A DNA stretch of 64,000 bases from Thalassomonas sp. RHCl1 (GTDB taxonomy: Bacteria > Pseudomonadota > Gammaproteobacteria > Enterobacterales > Alteromonadaceae). The stretch covers positions 123,766-187,765 of the forward strand of contig NZ_CANDNZ010000011.1 of the NCBI RefSeq assembly GCF_947387555.1. Direction: 5' to 3'. Below the pieces are notes generated by a model, which was not told the DNA's origin, searched no databases, and saw only the letters and a program-made list of their open reading frames with translations. Made by a program: the position numbers and the translations under genes. Below, piece after piece: positions 55,719 through 64,000 of this stretch. How positions within the stretch are numbered: the first letter of the stretch is position 1; every line of letters starts with the position of its first letter.

Positions 55719-56411
55719 TTATTTTCTAAGACGGTGTGAAGCTAATCCCATAATGCCTAAAGCAAAAATAGCCAAAGTAGAAGGTTCCGGCACGCTTTCG
55801 CTTACGGTTTCTTCAAAATCGCTGTAACGGACATAGGACTGTGAGTAATTATAGAAACCAAACTTACCCTCATTGAATGAGCCGTCAACATCAAAAATCG
55901 TGTTGCCGTCAATATCAATGCGGATATTGCTGTCGCTAAAACCCAAAGTGAAGTTGTAGCTGGTATTATCTAACCAGCCTTTGAAGCTGTCCCTGGTAGT
56001 ATAGTCGGATGCCAGTACGGTCAGATCGCTGCCGCTATGCCCCCACAAATCGACATTCGTTCCGCTGATGCGGGACAAAGTAAAGCCCGATTCGGCCGAA
56101 TTATGCCAACCTTGCTTCCAGTCGAATAACAAGTAGTCGTTGCTGTTGTTATAACCAAAAACAAAGCCGATAAAATCATCATCACTGCTGGTTTCAACAC
56201 CAACAGTGCCACTGATTTCTGTGTTGATATAATTGTCTTCGCTGAGAAAGAAAGTTGCCTCGCCGTTGTCTGCCTGCAACACACTGGAACCGTCGACGGC
56301 CAGCAACCAGTCACCACCCGGGGTTTCGGTCCAGTTAGTTAAATCAATCGGGGTGGCATTAACTTGGCTACTCAAACCCAATACGGCAATTAAGGTAAGT
56401 AATTTTTTCAC
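55719..56411 (-). CDS. PEP-CTERM protein with thrombospondin C-terminal-like domain
   Basis: About 230 residues starting at GTG 56411, with AAAGGA upstream; a 44-residue longer frame would bury the signal. It has a signal peptide (KKLLTLIAVLGLSSQVNA) and a domain like the thrombospondin C-terminus (DDDFIGFVFGYNNSNDYLLFDWKQG, IRIDIDGNTIFDVDGSFNEGKFGFYNYSQSYVRYSDF). The C-terminal PEP sorting signal is VPEPSTLAIFALGIMGLASHRLRK. It should be processed by an exosortase and placed outside. Confidence 0.85.
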   Translation of the reverse strand: MKKLLTLIAVLGLSSQVNATPIDLTNWTETPGGDWLLAVDGSSVLQADNGEATFFLSEDNYINTEISGTVGVETSSDDDFIGFVFGYNNSNDYLLFDWKQGWHNSAESGFTLSRISGTNVDLWGHSGSDLTVLASDYTTRDSFKGWLDNTSYNFTLGFSDSNIRIDIDGNTIFDVDGSFNEGKFGFYNYSQSYVRYSDFEETVSESVPEPSTLAIFALGIMGLASHRLRK

Positions 56412-56716
56412 TGGACGTTCCTTTATTTTTAAAAATTGACAACAAACTAAAGCACATAACATTTTAGTTTCATTTTTATAACCCATATGCAACATCAACA
56501 CCAAATAAAAAAACCAATGAAAAAACAATACATTAAATTTCAAGTATAAAACAAAACAAAAATAACTGTAAAGAATACTTACACTTACAAGAGGTTTACT
56601 TGATCAAATTTCATACAATAAAAGTATTGGTTTAATGGCGCAGTAGCACTTCCCTTAAACAGCGACTGCTACCATCAAAGGCCGCCAAAACAGTCTTCCC
56701 CAGCCCCACTTAGCCC
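56412..56716. other. Intergenic region upstream of PEP-CTERM gene
   Basis: About 305 bases, very AT-rich near the gene. It must hold the promoter for the PEP-CTERM gene and the end of the SIMPLE-domain transcript. I see no other feature. Confidence 0.5.
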
Positions 56717-57418
56717 TTACTCAAGCAGGTATACCGCATATACTACCTGCTCTATGGTAATAGAGCCGGGTTCAAAAGCTCCTTCAACAATATTGGCGGG
56801 GGCCGAATCCCTCATACTCTCCATGGCAGCATAAGGCTGCTCCCCGCGGATCGGCTCTTTGGCAGCACGGTAAAGCCTGGCTATGTTAACTTCGAAACCG
56901 TCAGCCAGCTCTTCCGCTGCCGCCCTGGCATCGGCAATAGCCAGTTTCTGCGCTTGCTTTTGCAGGTCTTCAGCATTGGACGCCATCATCTGGATGCCGT
57001 TTATTTGAGTGATCCCGGCATTCACCAGGCTTTGCATCAGGCGTGAATAAACATCGATTTTCTTAAGGTAAAACTGGATATTCCGGCTCACCTTAAAGCC
57101 GGTGATCACTTGCTTGCCCGCTTCCCGGTCGTATTGCATTTCTTGCTGGATAAACAGCTCTGACGCGGAAATATCTTCTTTGGCAATCTCGTACTCTTCG
57201 GCAATTTTAATAATGTCGGCAGATAAAGTATCGGCTGCTTTTTTTGCCTGGATTAAATCGCTGTGACGGCGGATCACGGAAAAAGAGATCTCCGCCAAAT
57301 CCGGCAATACTGAAATTTTGCCCCGGCCTTTCACATACACATGGGGCGAGTCCGGGATCGCAGCTGCCAAAGATGAAAAACTGAAAATAGCCAAACATAA
57401 ACCTACTAATATACGCAT
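56717..57418 (-). CDS. SIMPLE-domain (DUF541) exported protein
   Basis: About 233 residues from ATG 57418, with AAGGA seven bases upstream. It has a signal peptide (MRILVGLCLAIFSFSSLAAA) and the DUF541 pattern: VYVKGRGKISVLPDLAEISFSV, QAKKAADTLSADIIKI, GFKVSRNIQFYLKKID and AIADARAAAEELADG. The family is periplasmic and linked to stress resistance. It is the last gene of the sigma-TonB set. Confidence 0.82.
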   Translation of the reverse strand: MRILVGLCLAIFSFSSLAAAIPDSPHVYVKGRGKISVLPDLAEISFSVIRRHSDLIQAKKAADTLSADIIKIAEEYEIAKEDISASELFIQQEMQYDREAGKQVITGFKVSRNIQFYLKKIDVYSRLMQSLVNAGITQINGIQMMASNAEDLQKQAQKLAIADARAAAEELADGFEVNIARLYRAAKEPIRGEQPYAAMESMRDSAPANIVEGAFEPGSITIEQVVYAVYLLE

Positions 57419-57486
57419 AATGTAATCCTTACTAATTAATATTATTTTCAACAACTTAAACTTTACCCACCTGTTACTGCCTATAT

Positions 57487-58263
57487 TCAACCGCCATTGA
57501 GGCTAAACTCAAAAACCACCTGCTGCTGCCCTGCGGCGATACCCGGCTGATAACGCCATTTGGCCAGCGCCTGGCGGGATAATTTTTGCAGCTCACGGCC
57601 GACACTGGCATCAATGACCTGTATATCGGTAACCTGCCCCGCTTGATTGATTTTATAGCCAAGTCTTACCTCCCCTTGTTGTCCTGTTTGCCGTGCTTTT
57701 ACTGAATATTCCGGCATAACTTTATATGTAGGAGTTAATGCCAGCCCCGGCTGTTTAAGCTCAGGCAAAGCAGTTTTTTGCGAGATATTCACCTGCCAGT
57801 TAAATTCGCCGCTATTATCCACTTGCTGGTGGCGATCCGCCGCCAATGCCGGTGATACTTCAGGTGGCTGAGGCACAACTTTTGGCGGCAAGGGGGGAAT
57901 GACCGCAATGACCGCTTGCTGCTCCTCTGCCTCAGGCTCGGGTGCCAGATGGATAAACTTGTGCTCCGGCTCAGGCACAACCTGCGTTTGCTGCTGGTAA
58001 CCGGCAAAGTGGCTTACCAGCGCCATCAGACCAAAAGAGACCACACCGCCGCCAAACAAAAACAGCAAAGGGCGCATCCAGCTAAGATTACTTCTGCTCG
58101 CCAAACCTTGTCCGGATAACTTGATCTCCGGGGGTTGCAACTGGTTCTTTCTCTGCTGGTACAGGGCATGTATTTCCTGCTCAAAGACCAGCTCCCGCGC
58201 ATCACCGTTTTTGTTCATATCTTTACCTTTGCCGTTGGCAATATTGTTCTGTGCCTGCCTCAT
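57487..58263 (-). CDS. TonB-like protein with long cytoplasmic N-terminus (possible anti-sigma hybrid)
   Basis: A 258-residue protein. Residues 1-63 are cytoplasmic and include LVFEQEIHALYQQRKNQLQPPEIKL, which recalls small ECF anti-sigma N-termini. One membrane helix (PLLFLFGGGVVSFGLMALVSHFA) follows, then a Pro-rich stalk and a TonB C-terminal domain (MPEYSVKARQTGQQGEVRLGYKI ... ALAKWRYQP). The start overlaps the sigma gene stop by four bases; ATG 58218 is an alternative. It could sense an outer-membrane receptor and hold the sigma factor. That is an inference. Confidence 0.7.
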   Translation of the reverse strand: MRQAQNNIANGKGKDMNKNGDARELVFEQEIHALYQQRKNQLQPPEIKLSGQGLASRSNLSWMRPLLFLFGGGVVSFGLMALVSHFAGYQQQTQVVPEPEHKFIHLAPEPEAEEQQAVIAVIPPLPPKVVPQPPEVSPALAADRHQQVDNSGEFNWQVNISQKTALPELKQPGLALTPTYKVMPEYSVKARQTGQQGEVRLGYKINQAGQVTDIQVIDASVGRELQKLSRQALAKWRYQPGIAAGQQQVVFEFSLNGG

Positions 58264-58826
58264 AGCTCAGGTCCCATTAGTTTTTTGATATTGGTCCGGG
58301 CATAACGTAAACGGCTTTTCACCGTTTCAAAGCTTTCATCGGTAAGCTGACAAATTTCCAGCAGGGAAAAACCTTCCTGCTGGAGAATAAACACCTCCCG
58401 CTGAAAAAATGGCAGCTGGTTAACCACCCGGTTAAATTTAGCCAGCTTATCGCTTAGTTCACATGTTTTTTCCAGAGGCTCCCCCGTCAACAGCTGCTGC
58501 TCAACGTCCTGCCATTGCCACCTTTGCTGGCGGCGAAGTTCATCGATCAGGGTATTACGGGCGATGGCAAACAACCAGCTTTTGACATTAATGTGCGCTT
58601 TGCTGCTTTCTTTTACCTTCATGACTTTTAGCCAGCTCGTTTGCAATACGTCTTGTGCCAGCTCTTTATCCGACTGGCTCACTAAGTAGTGATAAAGCGG
58701 TAAGTTAAATTGCTCCACCAATAACGCCAGTGCCTGCTTGTTATCGGTGGCAATATAATTCGCCAGTAATTTTTCAGGGTTGGCTTTTGGATTAAACCAA
58801 CCCCTTATTTTTGCAGGTAACTTCAA
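58260..58826 (-). CDS. ECF-type RNA polymerase sigma factor
   Basis: A 188-residue sigma-70 family protein. Region 2 shows NLPLYHYLVSQSDKELAQDVLQTSWLKVMK and the -10-binding part VKSWLFAIARNTLIDELRRQ. Region 4 ends with LPFFQREVFILQQEGFSLLEICQLTDESFETVKSRLRYA. It starts at TTG 58826, one base after the preceding stop, so it is coupled. Its targets are unknown. No classic anti-sigma gene is nearby, only the two TonB-like genes. Confidence 0.88.
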   Translation of the reverse strand: MKLPAKIRGWFNPKANPEKLLANYIATDNKQALALLVEQFNLPLYHYLVSQSDKELAQDVLQTSWLKVMKVKESSKAHINVKSWLFAIARNTLIDELRRQQRWQWQDVEQQLLTGEPLEKTCELSDKLAKFNRVVNQLPFFQREVFILQQEGFSLLEICQLTDESFETVKSRLRYARTNIKKLMGPEL

Positions 58827-58827
58827 A

Positions 58828-59427
58828 TCAGGTTTCCATATTAAAATCTAATTGCACCGTCAGGTTCTTCTGCGCCACAGCCGTGCCGTCAACTAATTTA
58901 GCACGATACTTCCACTTCCTTAACGCCTGTTTCGCCGCTTTGTTGAAAATCCGCTTAGGGTTTGCCTCCAGTACTTTGACATTTTCCACTCCGCCCAAAG
59001 GATTGATATCAAAGGCCAGCAATACCCAGCCTTCGGTGCCGCTGCTCAGGGCCACCATCGGATATTTAGGCGGGATCTGTACTATCGGTCTGGCCTCGGT
59101 ATCGGCCGCACCATCAAAAACACCTGTGCTGATACTGCTGCCTAAATCCACCGTCGCCGGCTGATAATCAAAACTGGTGTCCATGCCTTCCTGAGTCGGC
59201 ATGATATTGCTTCTTGGCATAGGCGTCGGCGGCACCGGCGGCTGCAATACCGCTTTCGGTTTCGTTTCCACCTCGGAATCCTCCGGAGTTTGCGCCACTT
59301 GGATCACGGGCGTAGGCTCCCCGACAATAGGGGTAAGCTGGTCATTGCGAATTAAAAACGCCATAAAGGCGAATAAGCCAAACGTAATCATGCCTGCTAA
59401 CGGCATTAAAGCAATTGTTCTTCTCAT
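58828..59427 (-). CDS. TonB-family protein
   Basis: A 199-residue protein with a membrane helix near the N-terminus (LMPLAGMITFGLFAFMAFLI), a Pro-rich periplasmic part (AVLQPPVPPTPMPRSN), and a TonB C-terminal domain (QIPPKYPMVALSSGTEGWVLLAFDINPLGGVENVKV ... ALRKWKYRA). It is the first gene of the operon that continues with the sigma factor. No exbB or exbD is nearby. Confidence 0.85.
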   Translation of the reverse strand: MRRTIALMPLAGMITFGLFAFMAFLIRNDQLTPIVGEPTPVIQVAQTPEDSEVETKPKAVLQPPVPPTPMPRSNIMPTQEGMDTSFDYQPATVDLGSSISTGVFDGAADTEARPIVQIPPKYPMVALSSGTEGWVLLAFDINPLGGVENVKVLEANPKRIFNKAAKQALRKWKYRAKLVDGTAVAQKNLTVQLDFNMET

Positions 59428-59792
59428 GTTGATTCCTCGTAAATCTTGTTAATTTGATTAGCTCATGACGCTTATTTCCTTTAAACATCAAGCGAGGTGT
59501 GATCACACGGCAGGCCCCCGGCTGTTATGCCTGCTTATGAGTTAAACGCATGGCCAGGGCAAATGGGGTTAAATTATTTCAACTTTTTAATAAAAACTTT
59601 TCGACACTGATTTTAAATCATTAAATTCAACAAGTTAAATAAAGAACATCATAAGGCAGACATCAGAACAAGCGAATCCATTTCCTCAAATGCCAAATAG
59701 CAACTAAACTTGCTTATGCCATGGATCAGATAGGCTTTCGACTCATGTAACCAAGAGGTAACGACAAGATAAACAAATAGAAGGGATGCCAT
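59428..59792. other. Intergenic divergent promoter region
   Basis: About 365 bases between the TonB-like gene (minus) and the chemoreceptor gene (plus). It is AT-rich in the middle and should contain promoters for both. I could not assign a specific sigma site. Confidence 0.5.
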
Positions 59793-61769
59793 ATGAAATT
59801 TTCCGATATTTCTTTTAAGCTCAAAATCATCATGCTGTTAACCTTACCCTTGCTGGGATTCTTATGGTTTAGCCTTTCTTCCATTATTCAAAGCGCCGCC
59901 ACCACAAATGAAGCTTCACAACTGACCCGGCTCACACAACTTTCCGTGGTATACAGCGAGTTAGTACATGAACTGCAAAAAGAGCGCGGCATGTCTGCGG
60001 TCTTTCTCGGTTCACAGGGAAAGCGGTTCGCCACTGAGCTCAAACAACAAAGAAAAGTCACTGACTCCAAAATTAATCAACATACTAACTACTGGCGAGA
60101 AAATCAATTCCAGCAAAAGGTTAACCAACTAAATTCAAACATAGTCGATCGGCTAGAGCAGCTGCAGCGCCTCAGACGCAAAATAGATGATCAATCCGTA
60201 CAGATTGCAGAAGCACTGACATTTTTTGGTAGCTTAAATCAAACCTTAATCAGTGTTTCTCCCCTGATTGCAGAAATCAGCTCACACCCGGAAGTCACCC
60301 GGGAAACCATTGCCTATTATAATTTTTTAGAGGGAAAAGAAAGGGCCGGTGTCGAACGTGCGGTACTGAGCAACACCTTTTCTCGCGGCCATTTTGCTGA
60401 CGGCCTGCTGACAAAGTTTATTACCCTGGTGTCGGAGCAAAACATTTACTTCCATAATTTTAACACTTTTACCAACCCGGAAAATCAACGTTTTTACCAG
60501 CAACAACTTGATAATCCCTCAGTTAAAGAAGTTATCCGCTTAAGGGCCATTGCCAATCAAAATGCTTCCCCCTTTACCGTCGATGCCAAGCACTGGTTTA
60601 CCCAATCCACCAATCGTATCGGCCAACTGAAAAAAATTGAAAATCAGCTCAGCGATTCACTGAAATCATTAACCATTACCGTCAAGGATGACGCCAAACA
60701 ATCCATGCTGCTGAATATTTTACTCAGCGCCGTACTGATTGTGGCCGCAAGCGGTATAAGTATCTACATCATCAGAGAATTAACTGCAGGGGTCGTTGAC
60801 CTGACATCAGTGATGACCCAGGTCAGGAACGACAATGATCTGACGGTACAGGCAAAACTGTCCAACAAGAGCGAATTGGGGCAAATCTCTTCAAACCTTA
60901 ATCTCACCCTGGGAAAATTTACCGCTGCCATCAGGGAAATTTCATCCTCAACCTCCTCCCTGGCCGCCACCGCACAGCAAACCTCCACCACCTGCGAGCA
61001 TAACTCAAACGCCATGGCGGAGCAGCAAGACGAACTTGGCGTTATCTCCACCGCCATTGAAGAACTCTCCTCAAATGCCAATGAAATGGCCTCAAATACC
61101 CAGCTTGCCGCAGACTCCGCCAAAGCCAGTGATGAACAGGCACAGCAAGGGGTTCAGGTAGTACGGGAGTCTTACCAGGCCATTGAAAGTCTTGCAAATG
61201 AAATCAATCACTTAACGGAAAGAATGACGAAACTGCACCAGAGCAGCACCAATATTACCCAGGTAGTGGATGTGATCAAGTCGGTGGCAGAACAAACCAA
61301 CTTGCTGGCCCTCAATGCCGCCATTGAAGCGGCCAGGGCCGGAGAACAAGGCCGTGGTTTTGCTGTGGTTGCCGATGAAGTCAGAACCCTGGCGCAACGC
61401 ACCCAGGAATCCACCACTGAAATAGAAAGCTTTATCGGTTCATTGCAAACCGACGTTAATTCGGCTTTCAGTGTCATTGAATCCAGCAAAGGCAAAGCCA
61501 GCCAAGCCGTTGAAGGCTCTATGAAAGTTGAACAAAGCCTGCAAGAGATCAGCGAATCTGTCAGTGGTATTTTTAAAATGATCAACCAAATTGCCTTTTC
61601 AGTTGAAGAACAGGCAACCGTCAGCCAGGATGTGGCGAAAAGTATTGTCAGTATTGAGCAAAAATCTATGGCCTCCACCACAGGCGCCAGCCAGATTGCC
61701 GCCACGGCAATAGAACAGGCACAACTGGCTACCACGTTGCAGGATGTCACCGGAGCCTTTAAAGTATAG
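59793..61769 (+). CDS. Methyl-accepting chemotaxis protein with NIT sensor domain
   Basis: A 658-residue chemoreceptor. After the first membrane helix, [36 protein letters not shown] is the NIT (nitrate/nitrite-sensing type) signature, and the domain continues to about residue 300. A second helix ([19 protein letters not shown]), a HAMP region and a signalling domain with [36 protein letters not shown] follow. It likely senses a small anion. AAGGGA precedes the ATG. Confidence 0.92.
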   Translation: MKFSDISFKLKIIMLLTLPLLGFLWFSLSSIIQSAATTNEASQLTRLTQLSVVYSELVHELQKERGMSAVFLGSQGKRFATELKQQRKVTDSKINQHTNYWRENQFQQKVNQLNSNIVDRLEQLQRLRRKIDDQSVQIAEALTFFGSLNQTLISVSPLIAEISSHPEVTRETIAYYNFLEGKERAGVERAVLSNTFSRGHFADGLLTKFITLVSEQNIYFHNFNTFTNPENQRFYQQQLDNPSVKEVIRLRAIANQNASPFTVDAKHWFTQSTNRIGQLKKIENQLSDSLKSLTITVKDDAKQSMLLNILLSAVLIVAASGISIYIIRELTAGVVDLTSVMTQVRNDNDLTVQAKLSNKSELGQISSNLNLTLGKFTAAIREISSSTSSLAATAQQTSTTCEHNSNAMAEQQDELGVISTAIEELSSNANEMASNTQLAADSAKASDEQAQQGVQVVRESYQAIESLANEINHLTERMTKLHQSSTNITQVVDVIKSVAEQTNLLALNAAIEAARAGEQGRGFAVVADEVRTLAQRTQESTTEIESFIGSLQTDVNSAFSVIESSKGKASQAVEGSMKVEQSLQEISESVSGIFKMINQIAFSVEEQATVSQDVAKSIVSIEQKSMASTTGASQIAATAIEQAQLATTLQDVTGAFKV

Positions 61770-61795
61770 GGAGTAAAATTAAAAGGAGCTCAGCC

Positions 61796-62251
61796 ATGGA
61801 ATTAGGTTACAAAATTGACGACAGCGGCCATAAGGTACACGCCACCACGATTATCCCCACCCGGATAAAGGCCCAGGATGTTGAACTGCTGGTGAATATT
61901 AACCGGGATGTCAGCTACCCCCTCAACAGCCCCCATAACCGGGGGTTACATATCAAAGTCAGGGATAAGGATAAAATCTGCATCACAGAACTTAACCTGG
62001 AACAGATCAACACAGAGCAGGATCTGCTGACTGCGGTGAAGGAATATTTTGACGATAACGACGAATACGTGATGATAGAAAGTGCCGCCCCGGGGGAAAC
62101 CTTCCCTTACGACAGCCAGGTCTATAACCTGACCGCCATTAATAACCACAGTTATCACGGCTGGGATGACGATTTGGAAGATCTGGAAGACAACAGCGAT
62201 CACCAAGTCACGGTTTTTCTCAATGACAATTTACGCTGGCAGGTAAAGTAA
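61796..62251 (+). CDS. Hypothetical acidic protein (151 aa)
   Basis: A 151-residue soluble protein with AAGGAG upstream of the ATG. It is Asp/Glu-rich (YFDDNDEYVMIESA; HGWDDDLEDLEDNSDH), and begins IDDSGHKVHATTIIPTRIKAQDVELLVNINRD. I do not recognise the family. It lies 26 bases after the chemoreceptor gene and may share its transcript. Confidence 0.75.
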   Translation: MELGYKIDDSGHKVHATTIIPTRIKAQDVELLVNINRDVSYPLNSPHNRGLHIKVRDKDKICITELNLEQINTEQDLLTAVKEYFDDNDEYVMIESAAPGETFPYDSQVYNLTAINNHSYHGWDDDLEDLEDNSDHQVTVFLNDNLRWQVK

Positions 62252-62409
62252 AAGGCTCCTGCTGATATAACCTTGCCGCCCCCTGTCAGGAGCACAATGC
62301 CTGCATAGGGGTGATTGTGCTTTTTAACGGCAATCAGTATAGTAACTGGTAGTACCTGTTCTTTGATGTTCTGCTGTTGAGCACAGCGTCAGAGAATGCT
62401 ATCACTTTT

Positions 62410-63390
62410 ATGTTATTAAGCGCGGTTATGTTATATCAATCTCTTTACCTTCCCCTGCCCTGCGGCAGCCGGTTACACCTGATGTCCATCAATAAAGCTG
62501 ACTCAAGGAGCCAGGATAAAAAAGGCCTGCCGGTATTAATGGTGCACGGCATGGTGGAAGACGGGCGCATCTTTTATCACCCCAGCGGCAAAGGACTCGG
62601 CAGCTATCTGGCCAAACAGGGTTATCAGGTATACGTGGCAGACTTGCGCGGCGTTGGCAAAAGCACGCCCAAAATAGGGAAACACAGCTTACATGGCCAA
62701 ACCGAAACCATTTGCCATGACTTGCCGGCAATCATAGATTTTATCCTTGAACACAGCCAGCAGCCCAAGTTACATCTGGCGGCCCATTCCTGGGGAGGAG
62801 TTTACCTCAATGCCATGCTGCTGCGTTTTCCTCGCCTGAGCGACAAAGTGATCAGCGGCGTTTATTTTGGCAGCAAACGCCGGGTGCGGGTAAAAAACTT
62901 CGAACGCCTGTTGAAAATAGAGTTTTTCTGGAACCGCTTTAGTCCGCTGCTCAGTAGATCTTTTGGTTATCTTCCGGCGAAAAAGCTCAAATTCGGCGCC
63001 GATAACGAAACTTTAAAAACCCACAGGCAATGTGTCTCCTGGGTCAAAAACGACCACTGGCGTGACAGCGACGATAATTTCGATTACGCCCAGGCCGCTA
63101 AAAATCAGGTGCTGCCGCCAATCCACTATTTCGCCGCCATCCGCGACTTCAGCCTGGGACACCGCAGCGATGTGAAACTATTTATGTCCGAGTCTTGCCT
63201 GAAACACGCCAGTTACCAGCTGCTCAGTAAAAAAGCCGGTAATAAACTCGATTACGATCATCTGAATATGCTCACCGCACCAGAAGCGGTTGATGATCAT
63301 TTTCCCCGGGTGCTGCAATGGCTGCAACAAAAAGAAACAGAGCAAGGCAAGCTCCCTGATAAAAAGCTAAATCCAGTCAGAAATGCTTAA
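62410..63390 (+). CDS. Alpha/beta hydrolase
   Basis: About 326 residues. VLMVHGMVEDGRIFYHPSGKGLGSYLAKQGYQVYVADLRGVGKST holds the oxyanion loop; HLAAHSWGGVYLNAMLLRF is the nucleophile elbow (serine in HSWGG); the catalytic histidine is probably in DYDHLNML. Starts at 62410 or 62428 are both plausible; a TTG at 62377 has no ribosome site. The substrate is unknown. Confidence 0.8.
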   Translation: MLLSAVMLYQSLYLPLPCGSRLHLMSINKADSRSQDKKGLPVLMVHGMVEDGRIFYHPSGKGLGSYLAKQGYQVYVADLRGVGKSTPKIGKHSLHGQTETICHDLPAIIDFILEHSQQPKLHLAAHSWGGVYLNAMLLRFPRLSDKVISGVYFGSKRRVRVKNFERLLKIEFFWNRFSPLLSRSFGYLPAKKLKFGADNETLKTHRQCVSWVKNDHWRDSDDNFDYAQAAKNQVLPPIHYFAAIRDFSLGHRSDVKLFMSESCLKHASYQLLSKKAGNKLDYDHLNMLTAPEAVDDHFPRVLQWLQQKETEQGKLPDKKLNPVRNA

Positions 63391-63496
63391 CATATAAACA
63401 AGATACGGGTAGTGATATTGCAGTCATTCTCCGCTGACAAACATATGTAATAAAACATCATTTATCATTAATGCAACATTTCACTGAATTTTGGGC

Positions 63497-63586
63497 AAAA
63501 AAAAGCCGACAGTGAAACTATCGGCCTATAGCTATGAGGAAAGCTAGAATATACAAAAAATTACAACAAGCGTTCGCGTTAGGAAC
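63497..63586 (-). ncRNA. Putative small RNA, copy 2 (about 90 nt)
   Basis: A paralog of the RNA at 54333-54421. TATAAT (63598-63593) stands seven bases before the likely start. The 5' hairpin keeps GTTC and GAAC arms while the loop differs; the centre TTTGTATATTCTAGCTTTCC is identical, followed by a TAGCT/AGCTA hairpin. The terminator (GCCGATAGT / ACTGTCGGC with eight Ts) differs fully in sequence but not in place. It faces the hydrolase gene. Confidence 0.72.
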
Positions 63587-64000
63587 AAGTTCATTATAGA
63601 GTAAGCACTCTAAGAAAGTAAAGCACAAAATGTAATTTTTTTACATTTATTGTGATTTTATTACAGTAACAGCTAAAATAAGGGCTTGATCACAGGTTTT
63701 GCTGCTTTTTTTGTAAGAATATCACCAAAATCGCTTAGAGAAACGCAGGTTTTTAGCAACTGAAGACTTACCCTGAAATTTTGAACAAACAAACTCATGG
63801 ACGGCATCAGGTTAAATGGTGAGTTTGTATCCGGAGCCGGCAAACAAACGGGCAGCGTAAAGTTTGTGTCTGGAGAGATAAGCTGACAGCTCATCCTGGG
63901 CGTAAAAAAAAGCCCCAAAGCGGGTAATGCCGATCAGTTAAGAAAATAAATGATCACTTGACCGATCTTTTAAAGGCTTCAAAATCCGATATCAGACAAT
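63587..64000. other. Intergenic region with promoter of small RNA 2 and repeat-like sequence
   Basis: Right of the RNA start the promoter elements TAGAGT...ACTCTATAAT and CTTTACTTT recur (63593-63625). At 63855-63900 a segment (GGAG...TAAGCTGAC) is like the dispersed repeat at 9593. A minus-strand open frame at 63673-63918 lacks signals and is not called. Confidence 0.5.

Noticed and set aside
63673..63918. Minus-strand 81-codon open frame
   Set aside because: It has no ribosome site, no domain, and lies in repeat-like intergenic sequence.

Overview
The window looks like the chromosome of a marine gammaproteobacterium of the Alteromonadales, most likely Colwelliaceae (a Thalassomonas-like genus). 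This rests on the mix of genes seen (lateral-flagellar genes, a LacI/TonB-receptor sugar locus, a PEP-CTERM protein, diheme cytochrome c4 beside engB, split LetA genes) and on moderate GC content. It is an inference; no 16S rRNA gene is present. I see no rRNA, tRNA, IS element, prophage or CRISPR array.

1-3.9 kb: the 3' end of a lateral-flagellar operon (lafE end, lafF, lafS, lafT, lafU) followed by a PilZ protein. 4.0-5.9 kb: small genes (DUF4920, GNAT, two short overlapping unknowns). 6.0-14.3 kb: a disaccharide-phosphorolysis locus made of a TonB-dependent receptor, LacI regulator, beta-phosphoglucomutase, GH65 phosphorylase and MFS transporter. It is tied together by TTGCAA-type palindromic operators that overlap readable promoters. 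14.5-28.6 kb: three tandem FlgO-like lipoproteins run directly into dTDP-sugar genes (rmlB, rmlA, VioA-like aminotransferase, WbqC-like protein, methyltransferases, Fe/2OG oxygenases). Beyond these lie an acyltransferase-like gene, a sulfotransferase-like gene and an HMW1C/NGT-like glycosyltransferase. The region probably makes and transfers a modified viosamine-type sugar.

28.7-36.2 kb: a chaperone-usher-type fimbrial locus with two DUF4402 subunits, chaperone, usher and two related lipoproteins carrying SPOR-like C-termini; the usher itself ends in a SPOR-like domain. 36.4-40.3 kb: HutD, DUF1326, a periplasmic solute-binding protein and an M1 metallopeptidase. 40.4-46.4 kb: a TPP riboswitch and thiC-thiO-thiS-thiG-thiDE, with no thiF. 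46.5-50.8 kb: an eight-MCE-domain LetB and a LetA split into two genes. 50.9-54.2 kb: cytochrome c4, a tetraheme c4 duplication and engB.

54.3-64 kb: a lipase-like hydrolase, PEP-CTERM protein, SIMPLE-domain protein, an ECF sigma operon with two TonB-like proteins, a NIT-domain chemoreceptor, an unknown acidic protein and a second hydrolase. Two paralogous, apparently undescribed ~90-nt small RNA genes lie at 54333-54421 and 63497-63586 (minus strand). They share promoter, 5' hairpin and central sequence but have different terminators. These RNAs, the FlgO/viosamine operon, the SPOR-usher locus and the possible anti-sigma/TonB hybrid are the most unusual contents.
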